DNA of 64,000 nt from Novosphingobium sp. RL4 (lineage in GTDB: Bacteria; Pseudomonadota; Alphaproteobacteria; Sphingomonadales; Sphingomonadaceae), in assembly GCF_035658495.1 (NCBI RefSeq), contig NZ_CP141944.1, positions 770,001 through 834,000 on the forward strand. Reading direction: 5' to 3'. Below, piece after piece: positions 1 through 9,073 of this stretch. The position numbers were made by a program, and so were the translations under genes. The notes under the pieces are model-generated. The model ran no database searches. It was not told the origin of the DNA and saw only the letters and a program-made list of their open reading frames with translations. Numbering within the stretch: the stretch's first letter is position 1; the number at the start of each line of letters is the position of its first letter.

Positions 1-315
1 AAAGCCGCGGCGCAGTTCGAACGTGCCGGTGGGGCGCTCGACGAACATCGCGTCGACCTGAAGCGCGCGGCCCATTTCCTGGCCGATGATGACCCCGCCC
101 ATCGCCGGGGAAACGACCTTGGTGATGGACTTGCGAATATCGTGGGGGAGTTTTGCGGCGAGCGCGACGGCGAGTCTCGCGGCGCGGTCGGGGTTCATCA
201 GAACACGGGCGCATTGCAGGTAGTGCGCACTGTGTCGGCCCGAGGAAAGCAGGAAATGCCCCTCAAGCAAAGCCTTGCTGGCGCGGAACTCGGCGAGGAC
301 TTCTTCTTCCTGCAT
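1..315 (-). CDS. pyrE: Orotate phosphoribosyltransferase, 3' end cut off by the window
   Basis: PyrE transfers phosphoribose from PRPP to orotate, giving OMP in pyrimidine synthesis. The reverse strand from the ATG at 315 reads MQEEEVLAEFRASKALLEGH and continues with a family-typical LSSGRHSAHYLQCARVL stretch. A glycine-rich segment (SPAMGGVIIGQEMGRAL, about residues 72-88) follows, then FVERPTG. Only the first 105 codons are present; the PRPP-binding loop lies beyond base 1. The gene is divergent from the cytochrome oxidase cluster. The identification is confident and the start is the only suitable ATG. Confidence 0.9.
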   Translation of the reverse strand, partial: MQEEEVLAEFRASKALLEGHFLLSSGRHSAHYLQCARVLMNPDRAARLAVALAAKLPHDIRKSITKVVSPAMGGVIIGQEMGRALQVDAMFVERPTGTFELRRGF

Positions 316-396
316 CGGGGGGTAATCCTTTGGTGCAATTTGCAATGTTCTGGCACGGCGGCGAGGCCCCGCGCGTCAAAAATCCCCTAGAGGCGC

Positions 397-425
397 TTGA
401 GACGGGCGGCAAGGCCGCGTATAGC
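397..425 (+). promoter_or_regulatory. Probable sigma-70 type promoter of the cytochrome oxidase cluster
   Basis: TTGAGA (397-402) is followed after exactly 17 bases by TATAGC (420-425), a close match to the housekeeping consensus. It lies about 97 bases before the coxB ATG. A small hairpin (GCCCCC/GGGGGC, 424-441) covers the expected start point. This is inferred from consensus only. Confidence 0.5.
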
Positions 426-521
426 CCCCGGTGAAGGGGGGCACAAAGCCTCCGCAATAGGGGTGCGCGCTTGGGAGGCGACTCACTGCGCGTTCATAAA
501 GAAAACGGAAGCGCTATAACC

Positions 522-1577
522 ATGATATTGGGCAAAACCGTTCGTACCTTGGGCGAGGCTGCAAAGGCTCTCGGTATCGTTTCAGCCGGAGTTCTGGCGC
601 TTTTCACCGTTCCGGCGCTTGCGGCGGCAGGTGCTTCCGATGCGGCACCCGCAGCGGTGGCCGGCTATACGCCGATGAAGCCGACGCCGGGTATCGGCAT
701 GCCGGTCGAAGGCGGAATCGGTCTCCAGCAACAATTTTCCAAGCTCGGCGAATATGGCGAGTGGATCCATGATGGCGTGCTCATGCCGATCATCACGGCG
801 ATCACGCTTTTCGTCCTGCTGCTGCTGGTGATCATCGCGGTGCGCTTCAATCGCCGCGCCAACCCGGTCGCGTCGAAGACGAGCCACAACACGATCCTCG
901 AAGTGGTATGGACCCTGGTTCCGGTGCTGATCCTGATCGGCATCGCGGTTCCCTCGATCGACCTGATCGCCAAGCAGTACAAGCCGGCCCAGAAAGGCGC
1001 GCTGACCATCAAGGTCACGGGCAACCAATGGTTCTGGACTTACGGTTACCCCGACAATGGCGACTTCGAAGTCGTCTCGAACATGCTCAACCTTCCCGGT
1101 CAGCCGGTCATCAACAACGGCGTGCGCGAAGTGGGTTCCAAGCCCTGGGACGGTCCCTCGCACCTTGAGGTCGACAACCGCATGGTCGTGCCGGTGGGTG
1201 AACCGATCCGGCTCCAGATCACTGCAGCCGACGTGATTCACTCGTTTGCGGTGCCCTCGCTGTGGTTCAAGCTCGACGCCGTTCCCGGCCGCATCAACGA
1301 GAAGGTGCTCCTGGTCGAGAAGCCCGGGGTCTACTACGGCCAGTGCTCGGAACTGTGCGGCGCCAAGCATGGCTATATGCCGATCGCGGTCGAAGCGCTT
1401 CCCCGTGCACAATACGATGCCTGGGTGCTGTCCCACGCCGGCGGCGTGATCGATGGTCAGGCCAAGCCTGCCGCCGCAGTTGCGCCGGCAGCATCCACCG
1501 CAGCGGCCCCTGCCGCAGTCGCCACGGCCGAAGCGACGGAGGCAGCCGCCTCCGACGCGACAGCCGCAGCCGAATAA
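522..1577 (+). CDS. coxB: Cytochrome c oxidase subunit II (CuA subunit)
   Basis: Subunit II of the aa3-type oxidase accepts electrons from cytochrome c at its CuA centre and passes them to subunit I. The ATG at 522 is preferred because GGAAG lies 11 bases upstream and the protein then begins with a normal signal peptide ending ALAAAG; an in-frame start at 471 would add 17 atypical residues. Two membrane helices follow (about residues 85-110 and 128-150). The CuA motif CSELCGAKHGYM is at about residues 275-286. The C-terminus carries an Ala/Thr/Glu-rich tail of about 35 residues. It is the first gene of the oxidase cluster, 27 bases before coxA. Confidence 0.95.
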   Translation: MILGKTVRTLGEAAKALGIVSAGVLALFTVPALAAAGASDAAPAAVAGYTPMKPTPGIGMPVEGGIGLQQQFSKLGEYGEWIHDGVLMPIITAITLFVLLLLVIIAVRFNRRANPVASKTSHNTILEVVWTLVPVLILIGIAVPSIDLIAKQYKPAQKGALTIKVTGNQWFWTYGYPDNGDFEVVSNMLNLPGQPVINNGVREVGSKPWDGPSHLEVDNRMVVPVGEPIRLQITAADVIHSFAVPSLWFKLDAVPGRINEKVLLVEKPGVYYGQCSELCGAKHGYMPIAVEALPRAQYDAWVLSHAGGVIDGQAKPAAAVAPAASTAAAPAAVATAEATEAAASDATAAAE

Positions 1578-1604
1578 GAGCGAATCGAAGGACAGGGTCC
1601 AACC

Positions 1605-3293
1605 ATGGCAACCACCGCTCCAGAGCATTTCCAAGGTCACGTGGATCACCACGGACACGCAGATCACGACCATAAGCCGAGCTTTTTCGCGCGCTGGTTC
1701 ATGTCCACCAACCACAAGGACATCGGAACGATGTACCTGATCTTCGCGATCATCGCGGGGATCATCGGCGGCGCCTTTTCGGGCATGATGCGCGTCGAAC
1801 TGGCCGAACCGGGCATCCAGTACCTGGATATCTTCGCCCGCTGGTTCGGCGCGACCAACCCTGACTTCAACTCCACGCTGCATGTCTGGAACGTCCTGAT
1901 AACGGCCCATGGCCTCATCATGGTGTTCTTCATGGTCATGCCGGCGATGATCGGCGGCTTCGGCAACTGGTTCGTGCCGCTCATGATCGGCGCGCCGGAC
2001 ATGGCCTTCCCGCGCATGAACAACATTTCGTTCTGGCTGACCGTGGCGGGCTTCATCTCGCTGCTGTGCTCGGCCTTCGTGCCTGGCGGCACGGGGCTTG
2101 GCGCAGGTACGGGCTGGACCGTCTATGCCCCGCTCTCGACCACCGGCTCGCCCGGACCCGCGGTCGATTTCGGCATCTTCGCGCTGCACCTTTCGGGGGC
2201 CGGCTCGATCATGGGCGCGATCAACTTCATCACCACGATCTTCAACATGCGTGCCCCCGGCATGACCATGCACAAGATGCCGCTCTTCGTGTGGTCGATG
2301 CTCGTTACCGCGTTCCTGTTGCTGCTCTCGCTGCCGGTTCTGGCCGCTGCGATCACCATGCTGCTGACCGACCGCAACTTCGGCACCACCTTCTTCGATC
2401 CTTCGGGCGGCGGCGATCCGGTGCTTTATCAGCACCTGTTCTGGTTCTTCGGCCACCCCGAAGTCTACATCATGATCCTGCCCGGCTTCGGCATCATCTC
2501 GCAGATCATCTCGACCTTCTCGAAGAAGCCGGTGTTTGGCTACCTCGGCATGGCCTATGCGATGGTCGCGATCGGTGTCGTCGGCTTCATCGTCTGGGCA
2601 CACCACATGTACGCCACCGGCATGTCGGTGAACACGAAGATGTACTTCACCGCCGCCACCATGGTCATCGCGGTGCCTACGGGCATCAAGATCTTCTCGT
2701 GGATCGCGACGATGTGGGGCGGTTCGGTCGAGTTCAAGAGCCCGATGGTCTGGGCGATCGGCTTTATCTTCCTCTTCACCGTCGGCGGCGTGACCGGCGT
2801 GGTGCTGGCGAACGGCGGCGTCGACGACGTGCTGCACGACACCTACTACGTCGTGGCGCATTTCCACTACGTGCTCTCGCTGGGTGCCGTCACTGCGCTC
2901 TTCGCCGGGTTCTACTACTGGTTCCCGAAGATGAGCGGCCGGATGCATTCCGAGTTCCTCGCCCACGTCCATTTCTGGATCTTCTTCGTGGGCGTGAACA
3001 TGATCTTCTTCCCGATGCACTTCCTCGGGCTGCAGGGCATGCCGCGCCGCTATCCGGACTATGCCGAGGCGTACCAGCACTGGAACCACGTCGCGACGAT
3101 CGGCTACATGGTCATGGCGACCAGCCTCGTGGTCTGGTTCATCAACATCGCCTATGCTTTCCTGGCCGGTCGCAAGGCCGAGGACAGCTATTGGGGTGAA
3201 GGTGCGACCACGCTTGAGTGGACGCTGACCAGCCCGCCGCCGTTCCACCAGTTCGAGACGCTCCCCGTGATCGAGGATGCGGCTCACCACTGA
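1605..3293 (+). CDS. coxA: Cytochrome c oxidase subunit I (haem-copper catalytic subunit)
   Basis: Subunit I carries haem a, haem a3 and CuB, where oxygen is reduced and protons are pumped. The 562-residue protein has about 12 membrane helices. It shows the family signatures FFGHPEVYI (CuB histidine and cross-linked Tyr, about residue 282) and [10 protein letters not shown] (two CuB histidines, about residue 332), and the [13 protein letters not shown] segment with haem ligands. The N-terminus is His-rich ([12 protein letters not shown]) before the conserved [18 protein letters not shown] precedes the ATG. It is followed by two hairpins before ctaB. Confidence 0.97.
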   Translation: MATTAPEHFQGHVDHHGHADHDHKPSFFARWFMSTNHKDIGTMYLIFAIIAGIIGGAFSGMMRVELAEPGIQYLDIFARWFGATNPDFNSTLHVWNVLITAHGLIMVFFMVMPAMIGGFGNWFVPLMIGAPDMAFPRMNNISFWLTVAGFISLLCSAFVPGGTGLGAGTGWTVYAPLSTTGSPGPAVDFGIFALHLSGAGSIMGAINFITTIFNMRAPGMTMHKMPLFVWSMLVTAFLLLLSLPVLAAAITMLLTDRNFGTTFFDPSGGGDPVLYQHLFWFFGHPEVYIMILPGFGIISQIISTFSKKPVFGYLGMAYAMVAIGVVGFIVWAHHMYATGMSVNTKMYFTAATMVIAVPTGIKIFSWIATMWGGSVEFKSPMVWAIGFIFLFTVGGVTGVVLANGGVDDVLHDTYYVVAHFHYVLSLGAVTALFAGFYYWFPKMSGRMHSEFLAHVHFWIFFVGVNMIFFPMHFLGLQGMPRRYPDYAEAYQHWNHVATIGYMVMATSLVVWFINIAYAFLAGRKAEDSYWGEGATTLEWTLTSPPPFHQFETLPVIEDAAHH

Positions 3294-3300
3294 TCGAGCC

Positions 3301-3332
3301 GTCGTCGTCCCGGATAGGTCCGGGACGACGAC
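3301..3332 (+). terminator. Strong hairpin after coxA (possible attenuator)
   Basis: GTCGTCGTCCCGGA and TCCGGGACGACGAC form a perfect 14-bp stem with a TAGG loop. No T-run follows, so this may be an mRNA 3'-end stabiliser or partial terminator rather than a full intrinsic terminator. Confidence 0.5.
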
Positions 3333-3340
3333 CGGTTCCC

Positions 3341-3364
3341 AGGCCCTCGCTTTTCGGGCCTTTG
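3341..3364 (+). terminator. Second short hairpin between coxA and ctaB
   Basis: AGGCCC pairs with GGGCCT and is followed by TTG. It is a weak intrinsic-terminator-like structure just upstream of ctaB. Confidence 0.3.
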
Positions 3365-3386
3365 CGGGTGTATGGGGCCAAGCACC

Positions 3387-4304
3387 ATGATGACTACGAG
3401 TCCCACTACTGCCGCCGCTCCGCTCCCGGCCGACTGGCGCGATCTCTTCGCGCTGACCAAGCCGCGGGTGATGAGCCTGGTCATTTTCACCGGCCTTTGC
3501 GGCCTGCTTGCCGCGCCTGAGCGGATCAATCCTGTTCTCGCGTTCACCGCGATTCTGTGCATCGCCATGGGCGCGGGAGGGGCGGCCGCGCTCAACCAAT
3601 GGTGGGAAGCGGATCTTGACGCCGGGATGAAGCGCACTTCGAAGCGCCCCCTGCCGCAGGGCCGTCTCGACCGCACCACGGCGCGCGATTTCGCGGGCGT
3701 GCTCTGCGCCGTCTCGGTATTCCTGATGGGCTTCGCGGTCGGCTGGCTTCCTGCTGCGATCCTTGCGATCTCGATCATCTATTATGCCGTGATCTACACG
3801 ATCTGGCTGAAGCCGCGCACGCCGCAGAACATCGTGATCGGTGGCGGCGCCGGCGCGTTCCCTCCGTTGATCGGGTGGGTTGCCGCGACCGGACATGTCA
3901 CGCTGATGCCGGTGCTGCTCTTTGCCATCATATTCTTCTGGACCCCGCCGCATTTCTGGGCGCTCGCGCTGTTCGTCAAAAGCGATTACGCCAAGGTCGG
4001 CATCCCGATGATGCCGGTCGTCGCGGGCGAGAAGGCCACGCGCCGCCAGATCCTGCTCTACGCCATCCTCCTGCTGCCGCTTTCGGTGCTGCCATGGTGG
4101 ATCGGCGGTGCCGGGGCCGTCTACGGGGTTTCCGCGATCGTGCTTTCCACGCTGTTCCTGGCGTTCTCCGTTCGTGTCGGGCTGCGGGAACGCAGCGGAC
4201 CCGAGGATACGATGAAGCCGGAAAAGCAGCTCTTCGCCTATTCCGTGCTCTACCTCTTCGTGCTGTTCGCGGCGCTGGTGGTGGATCGCTTCATCGTCCT
4301 GTGA
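3387..4304 (+). CDS. ctaB: Protohaem IX farnesyltransferase (haem O synthase)
   Basis: CtaB (COX10) adds a farnesyl group to haem B to make haem O, the precursor of the haem A used by subunit I. The UbiA-type prenyltransferase has about nine membrane helices. The first Asp-rich motif is [15 protein letters not shown] (about residues 71-85, N-x3-E-x-D-x2-D form). The family segment [15 protein letters not shown] follows. An in-frame ATG at 3372 would add five residues; 3387 or 3390 is equally possible, as no clear ribosome site decides. It sits in the usual place between the oxidase subunits. Confidence 0.93.
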   Translation: MMTTSPTTAAAPLPADWRDLFALTKPRVMSLVIFTGLCGLLAAPERINPVLAFTAILCIAMGAGGAAALNQWWEADLDAGMKRTSKRPLPQGRLDRTTARDFAGVLCAVSVFLMGFAVGWLPAAILAISIIYYAVIYTIWLKPRTPQNIVIGGGAGAFPPLIGWVAATGHVTLMPVLLFAIIFFWTPPHFWALALFVKSDYAKVGIPMMPVVAGEKATRRQILLYAILLLPLSVLPWWIGGAGAVYGVSAIVLSTLFLAFSVRVGLRERSGPEDTMKPEKQLFAYSVLYLFVLFAALVVDRFIVL

Positions 4305-4315
4305 AAGATCGAAGC

Positions 4316-4462
4316 ATGAACGACATCCCGCAACCAGAACCCGGAACGCCCGATATCCGCACGCCGGAGCAGATTCGGCGGAGCCGGAACCGGGTGCTGG
4401 CGCTCAGCCTCGCGGCGTTCGTGGTGCTGGTGTTCTTCATCTCGATCGCGAAGATGGGCTGA
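4316..4462 (+). CDS. CoxF-like single-helix microprotein
   Basis: This 48-residue protein begins MNDIPQPEPGTPDIRTPEQI, has a short basic stretch (RRSRNRV) and one membrane helix (ALSLAAFVVLVFFISIAKMG). The position between ctaB and ctaG, the small size and the terminal helix ending in IAKMG match the CoxF-type small proteins of alphaproteobacterial cox operons. Their exact role in oxidase assembly is unclear. Its stop codon overlaps the ATG of ctaG (TGATG), so translation is probably coupled. Existence as a gene is well supported; the CoxF name is by position and form. Confidence 0.75.
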   Translation: MNDIPQPEPGTPDIRTPEQIRRSRNRVLALSLAAFVVLVFFISIAKMG

Positions 4463-5052
4463 TGGAGACGGCGATCGCACCTGTCCGCAGCAACCGGCGC
4501 GTCGCTTTCATCGCCCTGTCGATGGCGTTGCTGATGCTGGGCCTCGGTTACGCTTCCGTCCCGCTCTACCGCATCTTCTGCCAGGTTACCGGCTACAACG
4601 GGACTACGCGCCGTGTGGACGAGACGCAGGCGGCAGCCGTGCAGGTGACGGACAAGACCATGTCGATCCGCTTCGACGCCAATGTCGAACGAGGCATGCC
4701 GTGGCAGTTCAAGCCACTCCAGCGCACCGACACCGTGACCATCGGTGAGCGCGATATGGCGCTTTTCTGGGCCAAAAACGCTTCCGACAAGGTGATCACC
4801 GGCACGGCGAGCTTCAATGTCGAGCCTGAGCAGGCGGCGCGCTACTTCAACAAAATCCAGTGCTTCTGCTTCACCGAGCAGACGCTCCAGCCGGGCGAAG
4901 CGGTGAAGATGCCGGTGATCTACTACGTCGATCCGGCGATCCTGAACGATCCCGACAACAAGGACGTGGAGCAGATCACGCTCAGCTACACCTTCCATGT
5001 CACCAGCGTCTCCGATGCAAAGACACTGGACCACAGCCAAACGGGCGGTTAA
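4462..5052 (+). CDS. ctaG: Cytochrome c oxidase assembly protein CtaG/Cox11
   Basis: CtaG (Cox11) delivers copper to the CuB site of subunit I. The 196-residue protein has one N-terminal membrane anchor (about residues 15-35) followed by the family signature ASVPLYRIFCQVTGYNGTT. The copper-binding CFCF motif (KIQCFCFTEQTLQPGE) is at about residue 133. The rest is a periplasmic Ig-like fold. The start overlaps the preceding stop codon by one base. Confidence 0.95.
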   Translation: METAIAPVRSNRRVAFIALSMALLMLGLGYASVPLYRIFCQVTGYNGTTRRVDETQAAAVQVTDKTMSIRFDANVERGMPWQFKPLQRTDTVTIGERDMALFWAKNASDKVITGTASFNVEPEQAARYFNKIQCFCFTEQTLQPGEAVKMPVIYYVDPAILNDPDNKDVEQITLSYTFHVTSVSDAKTLDHSQTGG

Positions 5053-5141
5053 GTCCCGGGGCGGGAAACAAATCACGGGGGGAGCATTACCCCACCGGAA
5101 GAATCGAACACCGAAGTTTCGAGAACGGGGAAGAAGGCACC

Positions 5142-5963
5142 ATGGCCGGTACCAAGAATCACGATTACCACATTCTTCCGCCGGACATCGCGCCGCTGGC
5201 CACCACCATCGGCGCGCTGACATTCACGACGGGGATGGTCCTGTTCATGCATGACATGGCGGGCGGCAAGTTCGTGCCCTGGCTGGGCCTTGCCATCCTG
5301 ATCGCCTCGATGTTCATGTGGTTCTCGAAGATCATCAAGGAAGCGCACGCGGGCGACCACACGCCGGTCGTGCAGCTTCACCAGCGCTACGGCATGATCC
5401 TGTTCATCGCTTCGGAAGTGATGTTCTTCGTCGGCTGGTTCTGGGCCTTCTTCGATTTTTCGCTGTTTCCCTCGACGCTTTCCGAAGCGGTCGGTGGACA
5501 GTGGCCGCCCAAGGCGATCGAGGCGGTCATGGACCCGTTCGACCTGCCCTTGCTGAACACGCTGATCCTGCTCTGCTCGGGCACCACGGTAACCTGGGCG
5601 CATCACGCGCTGATCCATGGGGACCGCGAAGGCCTGAAGAAGGGCCTCTGGGCAACCATCCTGCTTGGCGTGCTGTTCTCCTGCATCCAGGCCTATGAAT
5701 ACGTTCACGCGCCGTTCCCCTTCGGCCAGAACACCTATGGCTCGGCGTTCTACATGGCGACGGGCTTCCACGGCTTCCACGTCATCGTCGGCACCATCAT
5801 GCTGATCGTCTGCCTGAAGCGTGCGTACAACGGCGACTTCACGCCGCGTCAGCACTTCGGTTTCGAAGCTGCTGCGTGGTACTGGCACTTCGTCGACGTG
5901 GTGTGGCTGTTCCTTTTCGTCGCCATCTACATCTGGGGCGGCTGGGGTTACCCGACGCATTGA
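5142..5963 (+). CDS. coxC: Cytochrome c oxidase subunit III
   Basis: Subunit III supports the stability of the oxidase core. The 273-residue protein has seven predicted membrane helices. Family motifs include YHILPPDIAP near the N-terminus, FIASEVMFFVGWFWAFF (about residues 88-104, with the conserved Glu) and WYWHFVDVVWLFLFVAIYIWG at the end. The ATG at 5142 has GAAGAAGG a few bases upstream. It closes the structural part of the cluster and is followed by a strong hairpin. Confidence 0.96.
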   Translation: MAGTKNHDYHILPPDIAPLATTIGALTFTTGMVLFMHDMAGGKFVPWLGLAILIASMFMWFSKIIKEAHAGDHTPVVQLHQRYGMILFIASEVMFFVGWFWAFFDFSLFPSTLSEAVGGQWPPKAIEAVMDPFDLPLLNTLILLCSGTTVTWAHHALIHGDREGLKKGLWATILLGVLFSCIQAYEYVHAPFPFGQNTYGSAFYMATGFHGFHVIVGTIMLIVCLKRAYNGDFTPRQHFGFEAAAWYWHFVDVVWLFLFVAIYIWGGWGYPTH

Positions 5964-5998
5964 TGCTGCCGCCCGATTCGGGCGATGGCGATCCGATC

Positions 5999-6036
5999 GA
6001 AAGGGGCAGTCCGACTTCGCGTCGGCTGCCCCTTTC
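5999..6036 (+). terminator. Hairpin after coxC
   Basis: GAAAGGGGCAG(T)CCGAC pairs with GTCGGCTGCCCCTTTC: 16 bp with one bulged T and a TTCGC loop. It ends in GGTTTC rather than a clear T-run. It probably ends or attenuates the cox transcript before surf1. Confidence 0.6.
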
Positions 6037-6083
6037 GGTTTCGGAACACTGATCCGGGGCAGGCCCCGATCCGAGGAAGCACG

Positions 6084-6650
6084 ATGCACCGCATTCCCAT
6101 TTTTTCGACGCTGGTCGTGCTCGCCGCCGCAGGGCTGATGGTGGGGCTCGGCTTCTGGCAATTGCAGCGCCTTCAAGAAAAGGAAGCGCTGCTTTCCAGT
6201 TATGCCAGCGCGCAAAGGTTGCCCGGTGAAGTCGAATGGCCGCGCAGCAAGGAAAAGCAGCAGGGCTTCCTGTACCGCCGCGCTCGGCTCGAATGCGCTG
6301 TCGTCACCGGCCATTCGAGCATTGCCGGGCGCAATGCCAAGGACGAATCGGGCGCCGCGCAGACGGCCGACTGCACTTTGGCAGACGGAACGAAGGCCTT
6401 GGTCGTGCTCGGATGGTCGCGCATGCCGATGGCCGCCGGCGGCTGGGCAGGGGGCGAGGTCCACGGTGTGATCGCACCCGGACCGAGGCTCGTCGCTGCG
6501 CCGCCATTGGCGGGGCTGGAGGCGAACGCCATTCCCGATCCCGCCGAGATACCGAACAATCACTTGTCCTACGCCGTGCAGTGGTTCTTTTTCGCGGCGA
6601 CGGCTCTGGTCATCTACGTTCTTGCATTGGCGAAAGGGCGCCGGCCCTGA
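6084..6650 (+). CDS. SURF1 family protein (oxidase assembly)
   Basis: SURF1/Shy1 proteins help insert haem A into subunit I. The 188-residue product begins MHRIPIFSTLVVLAAAGLMV with a membrane helix, then the family GFWQLQRLQEKEALL. It ends with a second helix (YAVQWFFFAATALVIYVLAL, from about residue 158). Two terminal helices around a periplasmic domain is the family layout, and NNHLSYAVQWF is characteristic. It is shorter than most SURF1 proteins (usually over 220 aa). AGGAAG precedes the ATG at 6084. The position after coxC supports the call. Confidence 0.88.
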   Translation: MHRIPIFSTLVVLAAAGLMVGLGFWQLQRLQEKEALLSSYASAQRLPGEVEWPRSKEKQQGFLYRRARLECAVVTGHSSIAGRNAKDESGAAQTADCTLADGTKALVVLGWSRMPMAAGGWAGGEVHGVIAPGPRLVAAPPLAGLEANAIPDPAEIPNNHLSYAVQWFFFAATALVIYVLALAKGRRP

Positions 6651-6762
6651 CCGCAAGGCGGAGCCCGGAATGAAATTTCGCCTCGGCCAGCTTTAGGAAT
6701 TGTTCTTGCCCAACCTGCACGACAGGCTTTTCATTTCGCGCCCCTGCCGCTAACCGCGCCCG

Positions 6763-8163
6763 ATGGACTATATCAGCACCCGTGGCAGCGCTCCCGCGCT
6801 CGATTTCGAAGGCGCGACACTGGCCGGCCTGGCTTCCGACGGCGGTCTTTATGTTCCGCGCGAGTGGCCTCGCTTTTCGGCTGACGAAATCGCGGCCATG
6901 GCGGGCCTGCCTTATGCCGAGCTGGCGGCGAAGATCATGTTCCCCTTCGTCGAGGGAAGCCTGACTTACGACCGCCTGCTGGAGCTGACGACCCAGGCTT
7001 ACGGCCGCTTCGCGCACAAGGCGGTAACGCCGCTCAAGCAGCTGGACGAGCAGCAGTGGGTGCTGGAACTGTTCCACGGGCCGACACTGGCTTTCAAGGA
7101 CGTGGCGCTGCAGCTGCTGGGCCTGCTGTTCGAGGAATTCCTCGGCCGCTCGGAGCGTAACCTGACCATTGTCGGCGCGACTTCGGGCGACACCGGTTCG
7201 GCGGCGATCGACGCGGTGGCCGGACGGGCCAAGGTCGATATCTTCATGATCCACCCGCATGGCCGTGTCTCCGATGTGCAGCGTCGCCAGATGACGACGG
7301 TGCTGGCACCGAACGTTCACAACATCGCCATCGACGGCTCTTTCGACGATGCGCAGGCGATGGTGAAGCGCATGTTCAACGATCGCGACGTGACGGGACG
7401 CTTCGCGATCGGCGCCGTGAACTCTATCAACTGGGCGCGCCTGATGGCCCAGGTGGTCTATTACTTTGCTGCAGGTCTCCAGCTTGGCGCGCCGCACCGT
7501 AAGGTCGCTTTCTCGGTGCCTACCGGCAATTTCGGCGATGTGTTCGCCGGATACGTCGCCGCGCAGATGGGCTTGCCGGTCGAGAAGCTGATCGTTGCCA
7601 CCAACGTCAACGACATCCTTCACCGTGCGCTGGCCGAAGGCGACTATTCGCAGGGTACTGTCACGCCAACTGCTGCACCCTCGATGGACATCCAGGTTTC
7701 GTCCAACTTCGAACGCCTCCTGTTCGATCTGGGCGGCCGCGATGGCGCCGCGCTGGCTGCGCAGATGGCAGGGTTCGAGGCGACCAGGGCCATGAAGCTC
7801 ACCGAAGCCCAGCGTGAAGGTGCCGCGGCACTGTTCCAGTCTGCCCGCGCCGATGGTGACGAAATGGCGCAGGCTATCCGCTGGGCCTGGGAAAACTGCG
7901 GCGAACTGATCGACCCGCACACCGCTTGCGGCCTGTTCGCCGCGCGGTCCGCCGGGATCGACGCTGCCGTTCCCGTCGTAACGCTGGCGACGGCGCATCC
8001 CGCCAAGTTCCCGGACGCGGTAGAGCGTGCGACCGGTCAGCGTTCCGGGCTGCCGGCCCGCGTGGGCGACTTGTTCGAGCGCGAGGAAAAGTGCGTCGAA
8101 CTGCCGGGCGACTACGAGGCGATCGCCGCGTTCGTGGCCGAGCACGCGACCCCGAAGGTCTGA
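6763..8163 (+). CDS. thrC: Threonine synthase
   Basis: ThrC converts O-phosphohomoserine to threonine using PLP. The 466-residue protein begins MDYISTRGSAPALDFEGATL (the family's N-terminal domain). The PLP lysine lies in FHGPTLAFKDVALQ (about residue 111). The phosphate-binding ATSGDTGSAAI is at about residues 146-156, and the FSVPTGNFGDVFAGY segment at about residue 250. Length and layout fit the long proteobacterial class. A methyltransferase gene follows after 11 bases and may be co-transcribed. Confidence 0.95.
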   Translation: MDYISTRGSAPALDFEGATLAGLASDGGLYVPREWPRFSADEIAAMAGLPYAELAAKIMFPFVEGSLTYDRLLELTTQAYGRFAHKAVTPLKQLDEQQWVLELFHGPTLAFKDVALQLLGLLFEEFLGRSERNLTIVGATSGDTGSAAIDAVAGRAKVDIFMIHPHGRVSDVQRRQMTTVLAPNVHNIAIDGSFDDAQAMVKRMFNDRDVTGRFAIGAVNSINWARLMAQVVYYFAAGLQLGAPHRKVAFSVPTGNFGDVFAGYVAAQMGLPVEKLIVATNVNDILHRALAEGDYSQGTVTPTAAPSMDIQVSSNFERLLFDLGGRDGAALAAQMAGFEATRAMKLTEAQREGAAALFQSARADGDEMAQAIRWAWENCGELIDPHTACGLFAARSAGIDAAVPVVTLATAHPAKFPDAVERATGQRSGLPARVGDLFEREEKCVELPGDYEAIAAFVAEHATPKV

Positions 8164-8174
8164 CAGAGGGCTCC

Positions 8175-9062
8175 ATGGCAGACATCGCAACCCAGCCGCT
8201 GATCCTCGCAGGGGAGGGCTGGGATGACTATGGCCTCGTCGATTCGGGGCACGGACGCAAGCTGGAACGCTACGGCAGCTACCGCTTCGTGCGCCCCGAA
8301 CCGCAGGCGATGTGGACGCCGCGGCTCGAGAACTGGGATGCGCACGGCGAATTCGTGCCGGGCTCTGACGAGGACGGCGGCGGCCGGTGGCTGTTCGACA
8401 AGATGGTTCCGCGTGAAGGCTGGCCGCTTGCCTGGAACGAAGTCGGCTTCACCGCGCAGTGCACGCCGTTTCGCCATCTGGGGTTCTTCCCGGACATGGC
8501 CCCGGTGTGGGACTGGATGCGGGACATGCTTGCCGGGCAAGCCGATGCCAGCACGCTGAACCTCTTCGGCTACACCGGCGTCGGCACGCTTGCGTTGTCG
8601 GCCCATGGCCCGGTCACGCACGTCGATGCCTCCAAGAAGTCCGTCGCCCAGGCGCGCGAGAATGCAGAGCTGGCCGGGCTGGGAGATCGTCCGGTGCGCT
8701 GGCTGATCGACGATGCAGCCAAGTTCACCGCGCGCGAAGTGCGCCGGGGCAAACGCTATGACGGGATCATTCTCGATCCGCCGAAGTTCGGACGCGGCCC
8801 TACCGGCGAAACCTGGCGCCTGGAGGAAAACCTTCCCGGCCTGCTTGCCGATTGCCGCCAACTGCTCGACGCGGACAGCAAGTTCCTGTTTCTAACCGTC
8901 TATGCCGTGCGCATGTCGTCATTGGCGCTGGCGGGGCTGATGGAGGAACTGTTCCGCGACCTGCCCGGCACGATCGAGCATGGCGACCTCGCCGTGCGCG
9001 AAGACGGGGAGGGCCGTCTCCTCCCCACCGCAATCTTCGCGCGCTGGCGAAATAACGGCTAA
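8175..9062 (+). CDS. Class I SAM-dependent methyltransferase, RlmI/RlmK-like
   Basis: The 295-residue protein has a SAM-binding motif I (LNLFGYTGVGTLALSAHG, about residue 131), an acidic post-motif (HVDASKKSVAQARENAEL) and the motif IV DPPKFGRGP (about residue 200). This arrangement is typical of the RlmI-type 23S rRNA cytosine methyltransferase superfamily. No PUA domain is visible at the N-terminus, so the substrate cannot be named. The ATG at 8175 follows thrC closely with an AGAGGG site. Confidence 0.8.
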   Translation: MADIATQPLILAGEGWDDYGLVDSGHGRKLERYGSYRFVRPEPQAMWTPRLENWDAHGEFVPGSDEDGGGRWLFDKMVPREGWPLAWNEVGFTAQCTPFRHLGFFPDMAPVWDWMRDMLAGQADASTLNLFGYTGVGTLALSAHGPVTHVDASKKSVAQARENAELAGLGDRPVRWLIDDAAKFTAREVRRGKRYDGIILDPPKFGRGPTGETWRLEENLPGLLADCRQLLDADSKFLFLTVYAVRMSSLALAGLMEELFRDLPGTIEHGDLAVREDGEGRLLPTAIFARWRNNG

Positions 9063-9073
9063 GGGCCCCCGCC

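Noticed and set aside
582..3953. A 1123-codon open frame on the minus strand
   Set aside because: It is antisense to coxB, coxA and ctaB and consists of His/Arg/Asp-rich low-complexity sequence with no domain.
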